Part shown: positions 45,044 to 54,115 of the stretch, one piece after another
Layout of the letters: every line of letters starts with the position of its first letter
Position numbering within the stretch: the stretch's first letter is position 1
NCBI GenBank assembly: GCA_048158365.1
Contig: JBLLNL010000002.1
DNA length: 64,000 nt
Source: Azoarcus_F sp048158365
GTDB lineage: Bacteria; Pseudomonadota; Gammaproteobacteria; Burkholderiales; Rhodocyclaceae
Direction: 5' to 3' (one strand)
The notes under the pieces: generated by a model
The model's database searches: none
Told to the model about the DNA's origin: nothing
Seen by the model: only the letters and a program-made list of their open reading frames with translations
Translations under genes and position numbers: made by a program

Positions 45044-45081
45044 GGGTCCGGTCCGCACGTTCGGCGCACCGGACCGGACCC
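45044..45081. terminator. Hairpin between convergent ppsA and dnaJ
   Basis: GGGTCCGGTCCG and CGGACCGGACCC form a 12-bp perfect stem with a 14-base loop, exactly between the ppsA and dnaJ stops. There is no T run. It probably acts as a two-way barrier for the convergent transcripts. Confidence 0.55.
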
Positions 45082-45085
45082 GGGT

Positions 45086-46213
45086 TCAGGCCGAGAAGAA
45101 GTCCTTGACCTTGTCCATCCAGGACTTGGCCTTGGGATTGTGGCGGTCGACGTTCGAGCTGGATACCTCCTCGAACTCGCGCAGCAGCTCCTTCTGACGC
45201 TCGGTCAGTTTGACCGGCGTTTCGACCACGACATGGCACATCAGGTCGCCATGTGTGTGGGAGCGAACATTGCGGATGCCCTTGCCGCGCAGACGGAATG
45301 CCCGTCCGCTCTGTGTCTCGGCCGGGATCTTCAGCCTCGCCATGCCGTCCAGCGTCGGAATCTCGATCTCGCCGCCGAGCGCGGCGGTGGTGAAGCTGAT
45401 CGGCATTTCGCAGTGCAGATCATCTCCATCGCGCTTGAAGACCGCATGCGAGCGAATCCGGATCTCGACATAGAGGTCGCCGGGCGGGCCGCCATTGACG
45501 CCGGGTTCGCCATGCCCCGCATGACGCAGGCGCATGCCCTCGTCGATGCCGGCCGGAATCTTTACTTCCAGCGTCTTATGGCTCTTCACGCGGCCGGCGC
45601 CGCCGCAGCTGCTGCACGGGTCGGGAATGATGCGACCCGTTCCGTGGCACTTCGGGCAGGTCTGCTGGATCGAGAAGAAACCCTGCTGGATCCTGACCTG
45701 GCCCGCGCCGCCGCAGGTCGAGCAGGTTTGCGGCTGGGTGCCGGGTTTGGCTCCGCTGCCGTGACACGTGTCGCACTCCTCGACGGTCGGAATGCGGATT
45801 GTCTTCTCCGATCCGCGCGCGGCCTCCTCGAGCGAGATCTCGAGGTTGTAGCGCAGGTCGGCACCGCGGTAAACGTTGGATCGGCCGCCTCGACCACCTC
45901 CGCCGAAGATGTCGCCGAAGATGTCCGAGAAGGCGTCCGCGAAACCGTCGAATCCCTGCGCACCGGGACCGCCGCCGCCCATGCTCTGTTCTACGCCGGC
46001 ATGACCGTAGCGGTCATAGGCGGCCTTCTTTTGCGGGTCCGACAGGGCCTCGTAGGCTTCGCTGAGCTCCTTGAACTTCCCTTCGGCTTCCTTGCTGTCC
46101 GGATTCCGGTCCGGGTGATGCTTCATCGCGAGCTTGCGGTAGGCCTTCTTGATGTCGTCTGTGCCTGCATCGCGATTGATGCCCAGTACTTCGTAATAAT
46201 CTCGTTTCGCCAT
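45086..46213 (-). CDS. dnaJ: Chaperone protein DnaJ
   Basis: This 375-residue co-chaperone stimulates DnaK ATPase and delivers unfolded substrates. The J-domain has HPD in AMKHHPDRNPDSKEAE (about residues 30-45). A Gly/Phe-rich linker is around residues 78-110. Four zinc repeats follow (CDTCHGSG, CSTCGGAG, CPKCHGTG, CSSCGGAG), then the substrate-binding C-terminal domains. It follows dnaK, but a terminator lies in the gap, so its expression may depend on read-through or another promoter. Confidence 0.97.
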   Translation of the reverse strand: MAKRDYYEVLGINRDAGTDDIKKAYRKLAMKHHPDRNPDSKEAEGKFKELSEAYEALSDPQKKAAYDRYGHAGVEQSMGGGGPGAQGFDGFADAFSDIFGDIFGGGGRGGRSNVYRGADLRYNLEISLEEAARGSEKTIRIPTVEECDTCHGSGAKPGTQPQTCSTCGGAGQVRIQQGFFSIQQTCPKCHGTGRIIPDPCSSCGGAGRVKSHKTLEVKIPAGIDEGMRLRHAGHGEPGVNGGPPGDLYVEIRIRSHAVFKRDGDDLHCEMPISFTTAALGGEIEIPTLDGMARLKIPAETQSGRAFRLRGKGIRNVRSHTHGDLMCHVVVETPVKLTERQKELLREFEEVSSSNVDRHNPKAKSWMDKVKDFFSA

Positions 46214-46261
46214 CTGTCAGTCCTGAGAATCCCGAATCGGGACGGTCGAATCACCATCGGC

Positions 46262-46300
46262 AAAAAGTCGGGAGTGCGCCATCCGGCGCAACCCCCGACT
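46262..46300 (-). terminator. Rho-independent terminator after dnaK
   Basis: On the minus strand AGTCGGG...TTGCGCC pairs with GGCGCA...CCCGACT around a short GGAT loop, and TTTTT follows. The structure lies 23 bases after the dnaK stop and separates dnaK from dnaJ transcripts. Confidence 0.85.
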
Positions 46301-46322
46301 CTGACAAGCCCCGGTCTGCCGG

Positions 46323-48257
46323 TTACTTGTTGTCCTTCACCTCGGTGAACTCGGCGTCGACCACATCCGCGTCGGCGGCCTGCGCGCCCGATGTGTCCGC
46401 ACTGCCGGCGCCTGCCGTGCCTGCCTGCGCTTCGGCCTGGCTCTGAGCGTACATCTTCTCGCCCAGCTTCTGGCTCGCGGTTGCGAGCGCCTCGCTCTTC
46501 GCGTCGATCTCGGCCTTGTCGTTACTCTTCAGCGCTTCTTCGGCCGCCTTGAGGGCGTTCTCGATCGCCTCCTTCTCGCCGGCATCGACCTTGTCGCCGT
46601 AATCGGTCATCGCCTTCTTCACCGAGTGGATCAGGGCGTCGCACTGATTGCGCGCGTTGACCAGTTCATGGAGCTTCTTGTCCTCCTCGGCGTGGGCCGC
46701 GGCGTCCTGAACCATGCGCTCGACTTCCGCATCCGACAGGCCCGAGTTGGCCTTGATCTGGATCTTGTTCTCCTTGCCGGTGGCCTTGTCCTTGGCGGAC
46801 ACGTGCAGGATGCCGTTGGCGTCGATGTCGAAGGTGACCTCGATCTGCGGCATGCCGCGCGGTGCGGGCGGGATGTCCGAAAGATTGAACTGACCCAGAC
46901 TCTTGTTGCCGGACGCCATCTCGCGCTCACCCTGCAGCACATGGATGGTCACCGCGCTCTGGTTGTCGTCCGCGGTCGAGAACACCTGGCTCGCCTTGGT
47001 CGGGATGGTGGTGTTCTTCTGGATCAGCTTGGTCATCACGCCGCCCAGCGTCTCGATGCCCAGCGACAGCGGCGTGACGTCGAGCAGCAGTACGTCCTTG
47101 ACCTCGCCCTGCAGCACGCCGCCCTGGATGGACGCGCCGATCGCGACCGCTTCATCCGGGTTCACGTCCTTGCGCGGCTCCTTGCCGAAGAACTCCTTGA
47201 CCTTGTCCTGCACCTTGGGCATGCGGGTCTGGCCGCCGACCAGGATCACGTCGTCGATTTCGCTGACCTTGATGCCGGCATCCTTGATCGCGACGCGGCA
47301 GGGTTCGATGGTGCGCTCGATCAGGTCCTCGACCATCGACTCGAACTTGGCACGCGTAATCTTGATCGCGAGGTGCTTCGGACCGGAAGCGTCGGCGGTG
47401 ATGTAGGGCAGGTTGATCTCGGTCTGGCTGCCGGAGGACAGCTCGATCTTGGCCTTCTCGGCCGCTTCCTTCAGGCGCTGCAGTGCCAGCACGTCGTTCT
47501 TCAGATCGACGCCCTGTTCCTTCTTGAACTCGGTGACCACGTAATCGATTATGCGCTGGTCGAAATCCTCTCCACCCAGGAAGGTGTCGCCATTGGTCGC
47601 CAGCACTTCGAACTGGTGTTCACCGTCGATGTCGGCGATCTCGATGATGGAGATGTCGAAGGTGCCACCGCCGAGGTCGAACACCGCGATCTTGCTGTCG
47701 CCCGGCTTCTTGTCCATGCCGAAGGCGAGCGCGGCCGCGGTCGGCTCGTTGATGATGCGCTTGACCTCCAGACCGGCTATGCGGCCGGCGTCCTTGGTGG
47801 CCTGACGCTGGCTGTCGTTGAAATACGCGGGCACCGTGATGACTGCCTCGGTGACCGGTTCGCCGAGGTAGTCCTCGGCGGTCTTCTTCATCTTGCGCAG
47901 GGTTTCGGCGGACACCTGAGGCGGCGCGATCTTCTTGCCGCGAACCTCGACCCACGCGTCGCCATTGTCGGCCTTGACGATGGTGAAGGGCATCATCGCG
48001 ATGTCCTTCTGCACTTCCTTCTCTTCGAAGCGGCGGCCGATCAGGCGCTTGACCGCGAATAGCGTGTTCCTGGCGTTGGTGACGGCCTGGCGCTTGGCCG
48101 GGGCGCCGACCAGGATCTCGCCGTCCTCGGCATAGGCGACGACCGACGGTGTCGTACGGGTGCCCTCGGAGTTTTCGATGACCTTGGGCTTGCCGCCTTC
48201 CATCACGGACACGCAGCTATTGGTGGTGCCCAGGTCGATCCCGATGATTTTTGCCAT
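46323..48257 (-). CDS. dnaK: Chaperone protein DnaK (Hsp70)
   Basis: This 644-residue Hsp70 has the ATPase signatures IIGIDLGTTNSCVSVMEGG, IAVFDLGGGTFDISI and VILVGGQTRMP. The linker region is LLDVTPLSLG and the substrate-binding domain includes FSTADDNQSAVTIHVLQGER. The C-terminal end is VVDAEFTEVKDNK, an EEVD-like proteobacterial tail. It folds proteins with GrpE and DnaJ encoded beside it. A sigma32 promoter lies about 75 bases upstream. Confidence 0.98.
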   Translation of the reverse strand: MAKIIGIDLGTTNSCVSVMEGGKPKVIENSEGTRTTPSVVAYAEDGEILVGAPAKRQAVTNARNTLFAVKRLIGRRFEEKEVQKDIAMMPFTIVKADNGDAWVEVRGKKIAPPQVSAETLRKMKKTAEDYLGEPVTEAVITVPAYFNDSQRQATKDAGRIAGLEVKRIINEPTAAALAFGMDKKPGDSKIAVFDLGGGTFDISIIEIADIDGEHQFEVLATNGDTFLGGEDFDQRIIDYVVTEFKKEQGVDLKNDVLALQRLKEAAEKAKIELSSGSQTEINLPYITADASGPKHLAIKITRAKFESMVEDLIERTIEPCRVAIKDAGIKVSEIDDVILVGGQTRMPKVQDKVKEFFGKEPRKDVNPDEAVAIGASIQGGVLQGEVKDVLLLDVTPLSLGIETLGGVMTKLIQKNTTIPTKASQVFSTADDNQSAVTIHVLQGEREMASGNKSLGQFNLSDIPPAPRGMPQIEVTFDIDANGILHVSAKDKATGKENKIQIKANSGLSDAEVERMVQDAAAHAEEDKKLHELVNARNQCDALIHSVKKAMTDYGDKVDAGEKEAIENALKAAEEALKSNDKAEIDAKSEALATASQKLGEKMYAQSQAEAQAGTAGAGSADTSGAQAADADVVDAEFTEVKDNK

Positions 48258-48331
48258 GATATGAATTCCTCTTGTCGATTCCGCTGAAGTCTGTCGTGGG
48301 CCGCATGCCGTGCCGACCCGTTACTGTTCCG

Positions 48332-48360
48332 AATATGGGGTGTGAAAGCCTCAGTTCAAG
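48332..48360 (-). promoter_or_regulatory. Sigma32 heat-shock promoter of dnaK
   Basis: On the minus strand CTTGAAC (48354-48360) and CCCCATATT (48332-48340) are separated by 13 bases. This is nearly the textbook sigma32 consensus (CTTGAAA and CCCCATNT). Transcription would start about 65 bases before the dnaK ATG, inside the grpE-dnaK gap; the -35 box lies 18 bases beyond the grpE stop. Confidence 0.85.
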
Positions 48361-48378
48361 CCTCGGTCACGAAGCTGG

Positions 48379-48960
48379 TCAGCCCGACCGCGCCTTGGAT
48401 ACGACGACCATCGCTGGGCGGATCACCCGTTCATGCAACAGATAACCCTTTTGCAGTACGTTGATGACGGTGTTCGGCTCCGCGTCGGCTTCGATCGCGC
48501 TGATTGCCTGGTGGCGATTCGGATCGAAGCGCTGATTCATCGGATTCTCCTCGGCCAGTCCCTGACTCTCGAACGCCGCGACGAGCTGCCTGAGCGTGAG
48601 TTCGACACCTTCCTTGAGCTTTTCGACCGTCTGATTGTCGACCGCCAGTGCCGCCTCGAGGCTGTCCTTCACTGGCAGCATCGCCCCGGCGAATTTCTCA
48701 CCGGCAAATTTCGAAGCCTTGGCGATGTCATCCTGCGCGCGGCGGCGCACATTCTCGGTCTCGGCTTTCGCACGCAGCCATGCGTCGTGGTGCTCTGCCG
48801 CCCTGAGCTCGGCGATGCGCAGCGATTCGGCGAGGCTCGGCGAAACGTCCGGACCTTCCGTAACGGTCGGGTCGGCGGAGATCGCGCCGTCGTCGCCGGA
48901 GCGGGCGGACTGGTTTTCGAGTTCGTCTTGCGGCGTCGCCGCCTGGTCCTTGTCCTGCAT
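48379..48960 (-). CDS. grpE: Nucleotide exchange factor GrpE
   Basis: This 193-residue protein releases ADP from DnaK. An acidic, disordered N-terminus of about 60 residues is followed by the long helix (ELRAAEHHDAWLRAKAETENVRRRAQDDIAKASKFAGEKFAGAMLPVKDSLEAAL) and the C-terminal beta domain (NQRFDPNRHQAISAIEADAEPNTVINVLQKGYLLHERVIRPAMVVVSKA). All GrpE signatures are present. It precedes dnaK by about 120 bases. Both genes have their own sigma32-type promoter. Confidence 0.97.
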   Translation of the reverse strand: MQDKDQAATPQDELENQSARSGDDGAISADPTVTEGPDVSPSLAESLRIAELRAAEHHDAWLRAKAETENVRRRAQDDIAKASKFAGEKFAGAMLPVKDSLEAALAVDNQTVEKLKEGVELTLRQLVAAFESQGLAEENPMNQRFDPNRHQAISAIEADAEPNTVINVLQKGYLLHERVIRPAMVVVSKARSG

Positions 48961-48996
48961 CGGTTTGCAACTCCTTGTATCTCTGAATTTGGGTGG

Positions 48997-49025
48997 ATAT
49001 TGGGGCCAGGTTGACGATTTTCAAG
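48997..49025 (-). promoter_or_regulatory. Sigma32 heat-shock promoter of grpE
   Basis: On the minus strand CTTGAAA (49019-49025, perfect -35) and CCCCAATAT (48997-49005) are separated by 13 bases. It lies about 40 bases upstream of the grpE start. No CIRCE repeat for HrcA is visible in this gap. Confidence 0.8.
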
Positions 49026-49152
49026 AGCGCATACGCATTTTTTTGGCGTCCGCGCGAGCGGCCTGTGGTCATCCGATCGACTTAGGCGCTAACATTCGGC
49101 ATCGTCCGTGTAAAAGCGGCATCCCGTGCGTCCGGAGACATTCGATCGCAGC

Positions 49153-50517
49153 ATGACTGACATCCCGGAAAAAATTGGGAAGTACCGCATCATCCGGGAA
49201 GTCGGGCGCGGTGCCACTGCGATCGTGTATCTGGCCGAGCATCCGGACCACAGGGATCCGGTCGCGATCAAGCATGTCCGGTTCAAGGACAAGTCCAAGG
49301 ACGAAGCAAAGTGGAATCGGCGGTTGCTGAAACTGCTGAAGGCGGAGGAGGCGGTCGCGAGACGTCTCCATCATCCGGGCATCATCCGGATCTTCGAGGC
49401 GGTTCTGGACCCGGAGGAAGCCTATGTGGCGATGGAGTACTTCCCCGGTCAGTCGCTCGAGCGCTATTGCAGCTTCGAGCGGCTGCTGCCTATCCATCGA
49501 ACCATAGGCATCGTCTTCAAGTGCTGCATGGCGCTGGATCACGCCTATCGGCAGGGCGTCGTGCATCGCGACATCAAACCGGCCAACATCCTGGTCGATG
49601 ACGACGACAACGTGAAGATCACGGACTTCGGTCTCGCACTGAACATCAACAAGAAGATCGATACCGATTCGACCTTCATCATGGGCGTCGGCTCGCCGGC
49701 CTACATGAGCCCCGAGCAGATCAAGAGCTACCCGCTGAACCAGAAGACCGACCTGTATTCGCTCGGGGTCGTGCTGTTCCATCTGCTGGCCGGACGCCTG
49801 CCCTTCCGTGCGACCAATCCGGCGCAGCTGATCTACAAGATCCTGAATGCCGACCCACCATCGATCTCGATGCTGAACCCCGACGTGCCGGCGCAGATGG
49901 ATGCGGTGATTCGCAAGGCGCTCGAGAAGGACTTGTACTCGCGCTACAAGAACGGGGCGGAGTTCGCCAAGGACCTGTCCGCAGTTCGCTACAAGATCGT
50001 CGACGATAGCTACGTGCCACCGGACACGAGTCGATTCGCCAGCCTGCGCAAGCATGCCTTCTTCACCGAATTCGACGACATCGAACTGTGGGAAGTGCTA
50101 CGGATCTCGTCGTGGCGCAAGGTGGAGGCGAGAACGCTGATCTTTCTCGAGAATCATGCCGACCAGCGTTTCGGTGTGCTTCTCGACGGCGAGGTCGAGA
50201 TCTCGGTCGAGGGCAGGCGGGTCTGCACGCTGGGTGACGGCGAACTTTTTGGCGAACTTGCCTGGCTGGATGCGGACGATCATCGCCACATGGGCACAGT
50301 CGTGTCCACGACGGCGACGACTTATCTCGAGGTCAGCCCGTCGGCGCTGGCGCTCGCGACCGAGGAGGTGCAGGCGCTGTTTCGGGAGCGGGTCGCGACC
50401 ACGGTCGCGAAACGACTCGGCGCGGTATCCCGCCAGCTCGCGCGTGCCGGCGCGGCCGCGATCGAAGCGGACCATGCCCAGACCGATGGCATCGACCTGC
50501 GCCTTATGGATGACTGA
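49153..50517 (+). CDS. Ser/Thr protein kinase with C-terminal cyclic-nucleotide-binding-like domain
   Basis: This 454-residue protein has an N-terminal eukaryotic-type kinase domain: glycine loop VGRGATAIVYLAEH, catalytic lysine in VAIKHVRF, HRDIKPANILVDDD, DFGLALN and SPAYMSPEQ (about residues 10-270). After a short linker comes a cyclic-nucleotide-binding-type jelly roll (about 310-425): FFTEFDDIELWEVLRISSWRKVEARTLIF, then FGVLLDGEVEISVEGRRVCTLGDGELFGELAWLD. The phosphate-binding-cassette arginine expected after GELFGE is not obvious, so ligand binding is uncertain. No membrane segment is seen. The start at 49153 follows the kinase N-terminus. Substrates are unknown. Confidence 0.92.
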   Translation: MTDIPEKIGKYRIIREVGRGATAIVYLAEHPDHRDPVAIKHVRFKDKSKDEAKWNRRLLKLLKAEEAVARRLHHPGIIRIFEAVLDPEEAYVAMEYFPGQSLERYCSFERLLPIHRTIGIVFKCCMALDHAYRQGVVHRDIKPANILVDDDDNVKITDFGLALNINKKIDTDSTFIMGVGSPAYMSPEQIKSYPLNQKTDLYSLGVVLFHLLAGRLPFRATNPAQLIYKILNADPPSISMLNPDVPAQMDAVIRKALEKDLYSRYKNGAEFAKDLSAVRYKIVDDSYVPPDTSRFASLRKHAFFTEFDDIELWEVLRISSWRKVEARTLIFLENHADQRFGVLLDGEVEISVEGRRVCTLGDGELFGELAWLDADDHRHMGTVVSTTATTYLEVSPSALALATEEVQALFRERVATTVAKRLGAVSRQLARAGAAAIEADHAQTDGIDLRLMDD

Positions 50518-50528
50518 GGAGCGGTCGC

Positions 50529-51548
50529 TCAGACGCTCAGGTCGATCTGGCGGACCGTGCCGACGCGGCCATCCTGCCCGACATAGACGCCGCTGCTGCG
50601 CATCACCCCCAGTGCTTGGTTGGCCGGGTTGCGCAGGTCGAACGGGGTGGCCACCCGGCCGAGATACAGGGCCCCGACGCCGGCTTCGCTCAAGGTCTGA
50701 AGCACGCCCTGTCCGTCGGCCGATGGTCGCCACAACCTGAGCTGCGTGTAGGCCGGATCGGCCTCGTCGATCCAGCCGTTGCCGTCCGAGTCGAGTGCCG
50801 ACAGCTCGGCGAATCCATTGCCTGTGGTCGGACCGAACAGTTCGCGTCCGTCGTCGTTGCGGTCGAACGCCAGAAAACCGCGACCGCCGCCGAGCAGCGG
50901 AATCCGGTCGAGCTCACCGTCGGCATCGAGATCGAAGGCGAAGCGGGTGTCCTGGAGGCTGGCTGCCGGTCCGCCGAAATCGAGAACCAGCGGATCCTTC
51001 AGGCGTGCTTCGCCGGCCCGGAAGCTCACATTGACCGACTCCATGTAGCTGCGCGCCATCATGAAACCGACGTCGAAGCGGATCTCGCGGCCGTCGTCGG
51101 TGCGAACGACGCCACTCGCCTGGAAGGTCGTCTGCTCGAACTCGATGCGGGTCGCGCTCAATTCGTACTCGATACTGAACCCGGGGCCGCGACGGGTATC
51201 GCGTGCCGCCGCCGGCTGGCCATCAGCGGGAAGGGTAGGGTCGGCCCGATCGTCCAGCCGCAGCAGGCGCACGGGCCGACCGGTGAGCATCGCGATCATC
51301 GTCGCCATCAACCTCAGGTGCGGATCCGTGTCGAGCGGATCGACCTCGTCCGTCACGGTGCCGGTAGCGCTCTCCGCCAAGGCTTCGGGCGAGATCGTGA
51401 CCCGGGCGGATGGAGAGGCCTGCGGACCGTCAGACCTGTTTCCGCCAGGACGCTCGCCGAACCACATCTCCAGCCGCTCCGAGACCTCGGTCCGACTGAA
51501 ACTGAGGTGGGACGACTGCATCTGGATTTCGGACGAAGCGATGATCAT
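50529..51548 (-). CDS. Hypothetical protein with EF-hand-like calcium loops
   Basis: This 339-residue protein begins MIIASSEIQMQSSHLSFSRTEVSERLEMWFG, a pattern seen in uncharacterised proteobacterial proteins of the VCBS/DUF type. The middle has FSIEYELSATRIEFEQTTFQASGVVRTDDGREIRFDV. The C-terminal half has Asp-rich loops DLDADGELDRIPLL, DRNDDGRELFG and DSDGNGWIDEADPAY, like Ca2+-binding EF-hand/dockerin loops. No signal peptide is seen. It converges with the kinase gene at 11 bases. Start 51548 is chosen from the pattern; the frame opens upstream at 51593. Function is not known. Confidence 0.75.
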   Translation of the reverse strand: MIIASSEIQMQSSHLSFSRTEVSERLEMWFGERPGGNRSDGPQASPSARVTISPEALAESATGTVTDEVDPLDTDPHLRLMATMIAMLTGRPVRLLRLDDRADPTLPADGQPAAARDTRRGPGFSIEYELSATRIEFEQTTFQASGVVRTDDGREIRFDVGFMMARSYMESVNVSFRAGEARLKDPLVLDFGGPAASLQDTRFAFDLDADGELDRIPLLGGGRGFLAFDRNDDGRELFGPTTGNGFAELSALDSDGNGWIDEADPAYTQLRLWRPSADGQGVLQTLSEAGVGALYLGRVATPFDLRNPANQALGVMRSSGVYVGQDGRVGTVRQIDLSV

Positions 51549-51845
51549 GACCGGGGCTCTGCGGCGGGAAGCGCGCTCGCGACGCGAGCGCATGCTGGGG
51601 AGAGCGGCCAGTCACCGCTCGGACGGACTGCCAGTCTTCTCGCGTGATAACGGCAGCGTTCGCCCGGACTTTAGCGGCTTTGCGATGGATCGCCGAAGCT
51701 CACAGCGACCACTCCATCCAGCCCCGCAGACGACCGGTGTCCATCGCACCGGCCCTGTCGCGCGACTTCGCGCCCGTGCTTCAGGATCGCCCGCCAGCCG
51801 CCTAGTCCGCATCACAATGCGGACAGACGGCGTGAAGCATATCGG

Positions 51846-52943
51846 TCATGATGTGGCGCCGAGCTCCCGCGCGCGGTGGCGTGCCGACTCGAGTTCGCTG
51901 GCGGAAGGTTTCGGGATGTCCAGCCAGTTTCCCAGGTGAGCGCGTGCGATGCCGGTCAGGGCGCTGATCCAGTCATGACGCTCGTTCAGACACGGAATAT
52001 AGTGAAAGGTCTCGCCGCCCGCGCCGAGAAAGGCCGCCTTGCACTCTAGTGCGATTTCCTCGAGCGTCTCGAGGCAATCCGACACGAAGCCCGGGCAGAT
52101 CAGATCGACCCGCTTCAGACCCTGACGCGCCAAGGCTTCCAGCGTGGGCTCGGTGTAGGGCTTGAGCCATTCCGCCTTGCCGAAGCGGGACTGGAAGGTG
52201 AGCTGCCAACGCTCTGCCGGCAGTTGCAGCTTCTCCGCGACCAGACGCGCCGTCTTGTAGCACTCGCAATGATAGGGGTCGCCGAGATCCAGGGATCGTC
52301 GCGGCACGCCGTGAAAACTCATCACCAGTTTGTCGCCCTCGCCATTCTCCTTCCAGTGGTCGCGCACGCTCTGAGCCAGCGCAGCGATATAACCGGCATC
52401 GTCGTGGAAATTGCGCACGAAGCGGATCTCGGGCAAGTTGCGCCAATGAAGCATGCAGTCGGCAACCTCGTCCATCACGCTCGCGGTGGTGCTGGCTGCG
52501 AACTGCGGATAGAGCGGCACGACTAGGATGCGGGTGCAGCCCTCGCGCTTCATCTTCTCGAGGGTGTCGGGGATGGATGGTGCGCCATAGCGCATCGCCC
52601 ACTCTACGCGTAGGTCGGGCAGGCCGTCCTTGTGCAGATAGCCGGCGACCAGCTTGGCCTGCTTCTCGGTGTGCACCTTCAGCGGCGATCCGTCATCGGT
52701 CCAGATGCTGGCGTACTTTTCGGCCGACTTGCGTGGCCGGGTATTCAGGATGATGCCGTTCAGGATCGGCCACCACACCAGACGCGGAATTTCCACCACC
52801 CTCGGATCGGACAGGAATTGCTTCAGATAGGGGCGCAGCGCTGACGCGGTCGGTGCCGCGGGGGTGCCGAGGTTGGCCAGCAGGATCCCGGTTCGGGGTG
52901 CTGTGCCATGCGTGTATTGGGGTTCGGGCCGGAATCGGGCCAT
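51846..52943 (-). CDS. hemH: Ferrochelatase
   Basis: This 365-residue enzyme inserts Fe2+ into protoporphyrin IX, the last heme step. Family features are GILLANLGTPAAP, the active-site VVPLYPQFAASTTASVMDEV, the catalytic-His motif LVMSFHGVPRRSLDLGDPYHCECYKTA, and LTFQSRFGKAEWLKPYTEPTLEAL. PGFVSDCLETLEEIALE contains the glutamates. Two start codons are possible; 52943 (MARF) is preferred since AAGGA lies about 6 bases upstream, while 52949 leaves no room. It lies 37 bases from hrcA on the same strand. Confidence 0.96.
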   Translation of the reverse strand: MARFRPEPQYTHGTAPRTGILLANLGTPAAPTASALRPYLKQFLSDPRVVEIPRLVWWPILNGIILNTRPRKSAEKYASIWTDDGSPLKVHTEKQAKLVAGYLHKDGLPDLRVEWAMRYGAPSIPDTLEKMKREGCTRILVVPLYPQFAASTTASVMDEVADCMLHWRNLPEIRFVRNFHDDAGYIAALAQSVRDHWKENGEGDKLVMSFHGVPRRSLDLGDPYHCECYKTARLVAEKLQLPAERWQLTFQSRFGKAEWLKPYTEPTLEALARQGLKRVDLICPGFVSDCLETLEEIALECKAAFLGAGGETFHYIPCLNERHDWISALTGIARAHLGNWLDIPKPSASELESARHRARELGATS

Positions 52944-52980
52944 GGGCATCCTTTTGCGAGAGAGGTTTGCAGCGCTTCGG

Positions 52981-54009
52981 TCAGTCCTTGCTGGACAGCG
53001 CGTTGGAAAGCAAGCGGGCGGTGATGTCCACGATCGGGATGACCTGGTCGTAAGCCATTCGGGTCGGGCCGATGACGCCGACCGAGCCCACGACCTTGCC
53101 GTTGACCTCGTAGCCGGCGGTGATGACGCTGCATCCGTCCAGTTCGGCCAGACCGGATTCGCCACCGATGTAGATCTGGACACCCTGGGCCCGATTCGAC
53201 AGTTCGAGCAATTGCATCAGACCGGTCTTGCGTTCGAACAGCTTGAACAGTTCCCGGATACGGGTCATGTTCGACGACAGGTCCTCGACGTCGAGCAGGT
53301 TGGTCTCGCCGGACAGCACGTACTGGTCGTCGCGCGCCTGGAGCGCGTCGTTGCTGGCCTCGACCGCTGCGGTCATCAGCTCGGTGATGTCACTGCGCAG
53401 CTGCTGCAGTTCCGACTGCAGGCGGGTGTGCATTTCGTCCAGCGCATAGCCGGCGAAATGCGCGGTCAGGTAGTTCGCGGCTTCGGTCAGCTCGGACGGC
53501 GAATACTTGCGACGCGCCATCAGGATGCGGTTCTGGACATCGCCGGTGGTCGTGACGATGATCAGAAGGATGCGCGTATCGGACAGGCTGATGAACTCGA
53601 TCTGGCGGATGCGCACACTGTCATGGCGAGGCGTGACCACGATACCGGCGAAGTGGGTGAGATCCGACAGCAGATGCGAGGCGGTGCTGATCAGCCGCTG
53701 GGGTTGATCCGGCTGCAACTGGCCGCGCAGGGTCCGGATTCGCGATCGTTCGAGCGGCTGGACCGTCAGCAGAGAGTCGATGAAGAACCGGTAGCCCTGC
53801 GCGGTCGGCATTCGGCCCGCCGACGTATGCGGGCTTGCGATGTAGCCCATTTCCTCGAGGTCGCTCATCACGTTGCGCACCGTGGCCGGCGAAAGCTCCA
53901 GACCGGAATGACGGGACAGTGCGCGCGAGCCGACAGGCTGACCTTCGGCGATATATCGCTCGATGAGCGTCTTGAGCAGAATCTGTGATCGTGCGTCGAG
54001 GGGCGTCAT
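52981..54009 (-). CDS. hrcA: Heat-inducible transcription repressor HrcA
   Basis: This 342-residue repressor binds CIRCE elements of groE-type operons. The N-terminal winged helix has RSQILLKTLIERYIAEGQPVGSRALSRHSGLELSPATVRNVMSDLEEMGYIASPHTSAGRMPTAQGYRFFID (about residues 7-78). A GAF-like domain follows, and the C-terminal IYIGGESGLAELDGCSVITAGYEVNGKVVGSVGVIGPTRMAYDQVIPIVD is conserved. Start 54009 follows the family. No CIRCE repeat is seen near the dnaK-grpE genes in this window, so its targets (probably groESL) lie elsewhere. Confidence 0.96.
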   Translation of the reverse strand: MTPLDARSQILLKTLIERYIAEGQPVGSRALSRHSGLELSPATVRNVMSDLEEMGYIASPHTSAGRMPTAQGYRFFIDSLLTVQPLERSRIRTLRGQLQPDQPQRLISTASHLLSDLTHFAGIVVTPRHDSVRIRQIEFISLSDTRILLIIVTTTGDVQNRILMARRKYSPSELTEAANYLTAHFAGYALDEMHTRLQSELQQLRSDITELMTAAVEASNDALQARDDQYVLSGETNLLDVEDLSSNMTRIRELFKLFERKTGLMQLLELSNRAQGVQIYIGGESGLAELDGCSVITAGYEVNGKVVGSVGVIGPTRMAYDQVIPIVDITARLLSNALSSKD

Positions 54010-54019
54010 TTCATCACGG

Positions 54020-54047
54020 ATTCTATAGGAGCCGGGCCGATTCACAA
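54020..54047 (-). promoter_or_regulatory. Possible hrcA promoter
   Basis: On the minus strand TTGTGA (54042-54047) and TAGAAT (54020-54025) are 16 bases apart. The predicted transcription start lies within a few bases of the hrcA ATG at 54009, so the leader would be very short. Confidence 0.45.
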
Positions 54048-54115
54048 ACGCGGGCAATCAGGGTGCGAGAAGCGCTTCGTCGATGACGAGCGATCATTAT
54101 GGTTTAATCGGGTCC

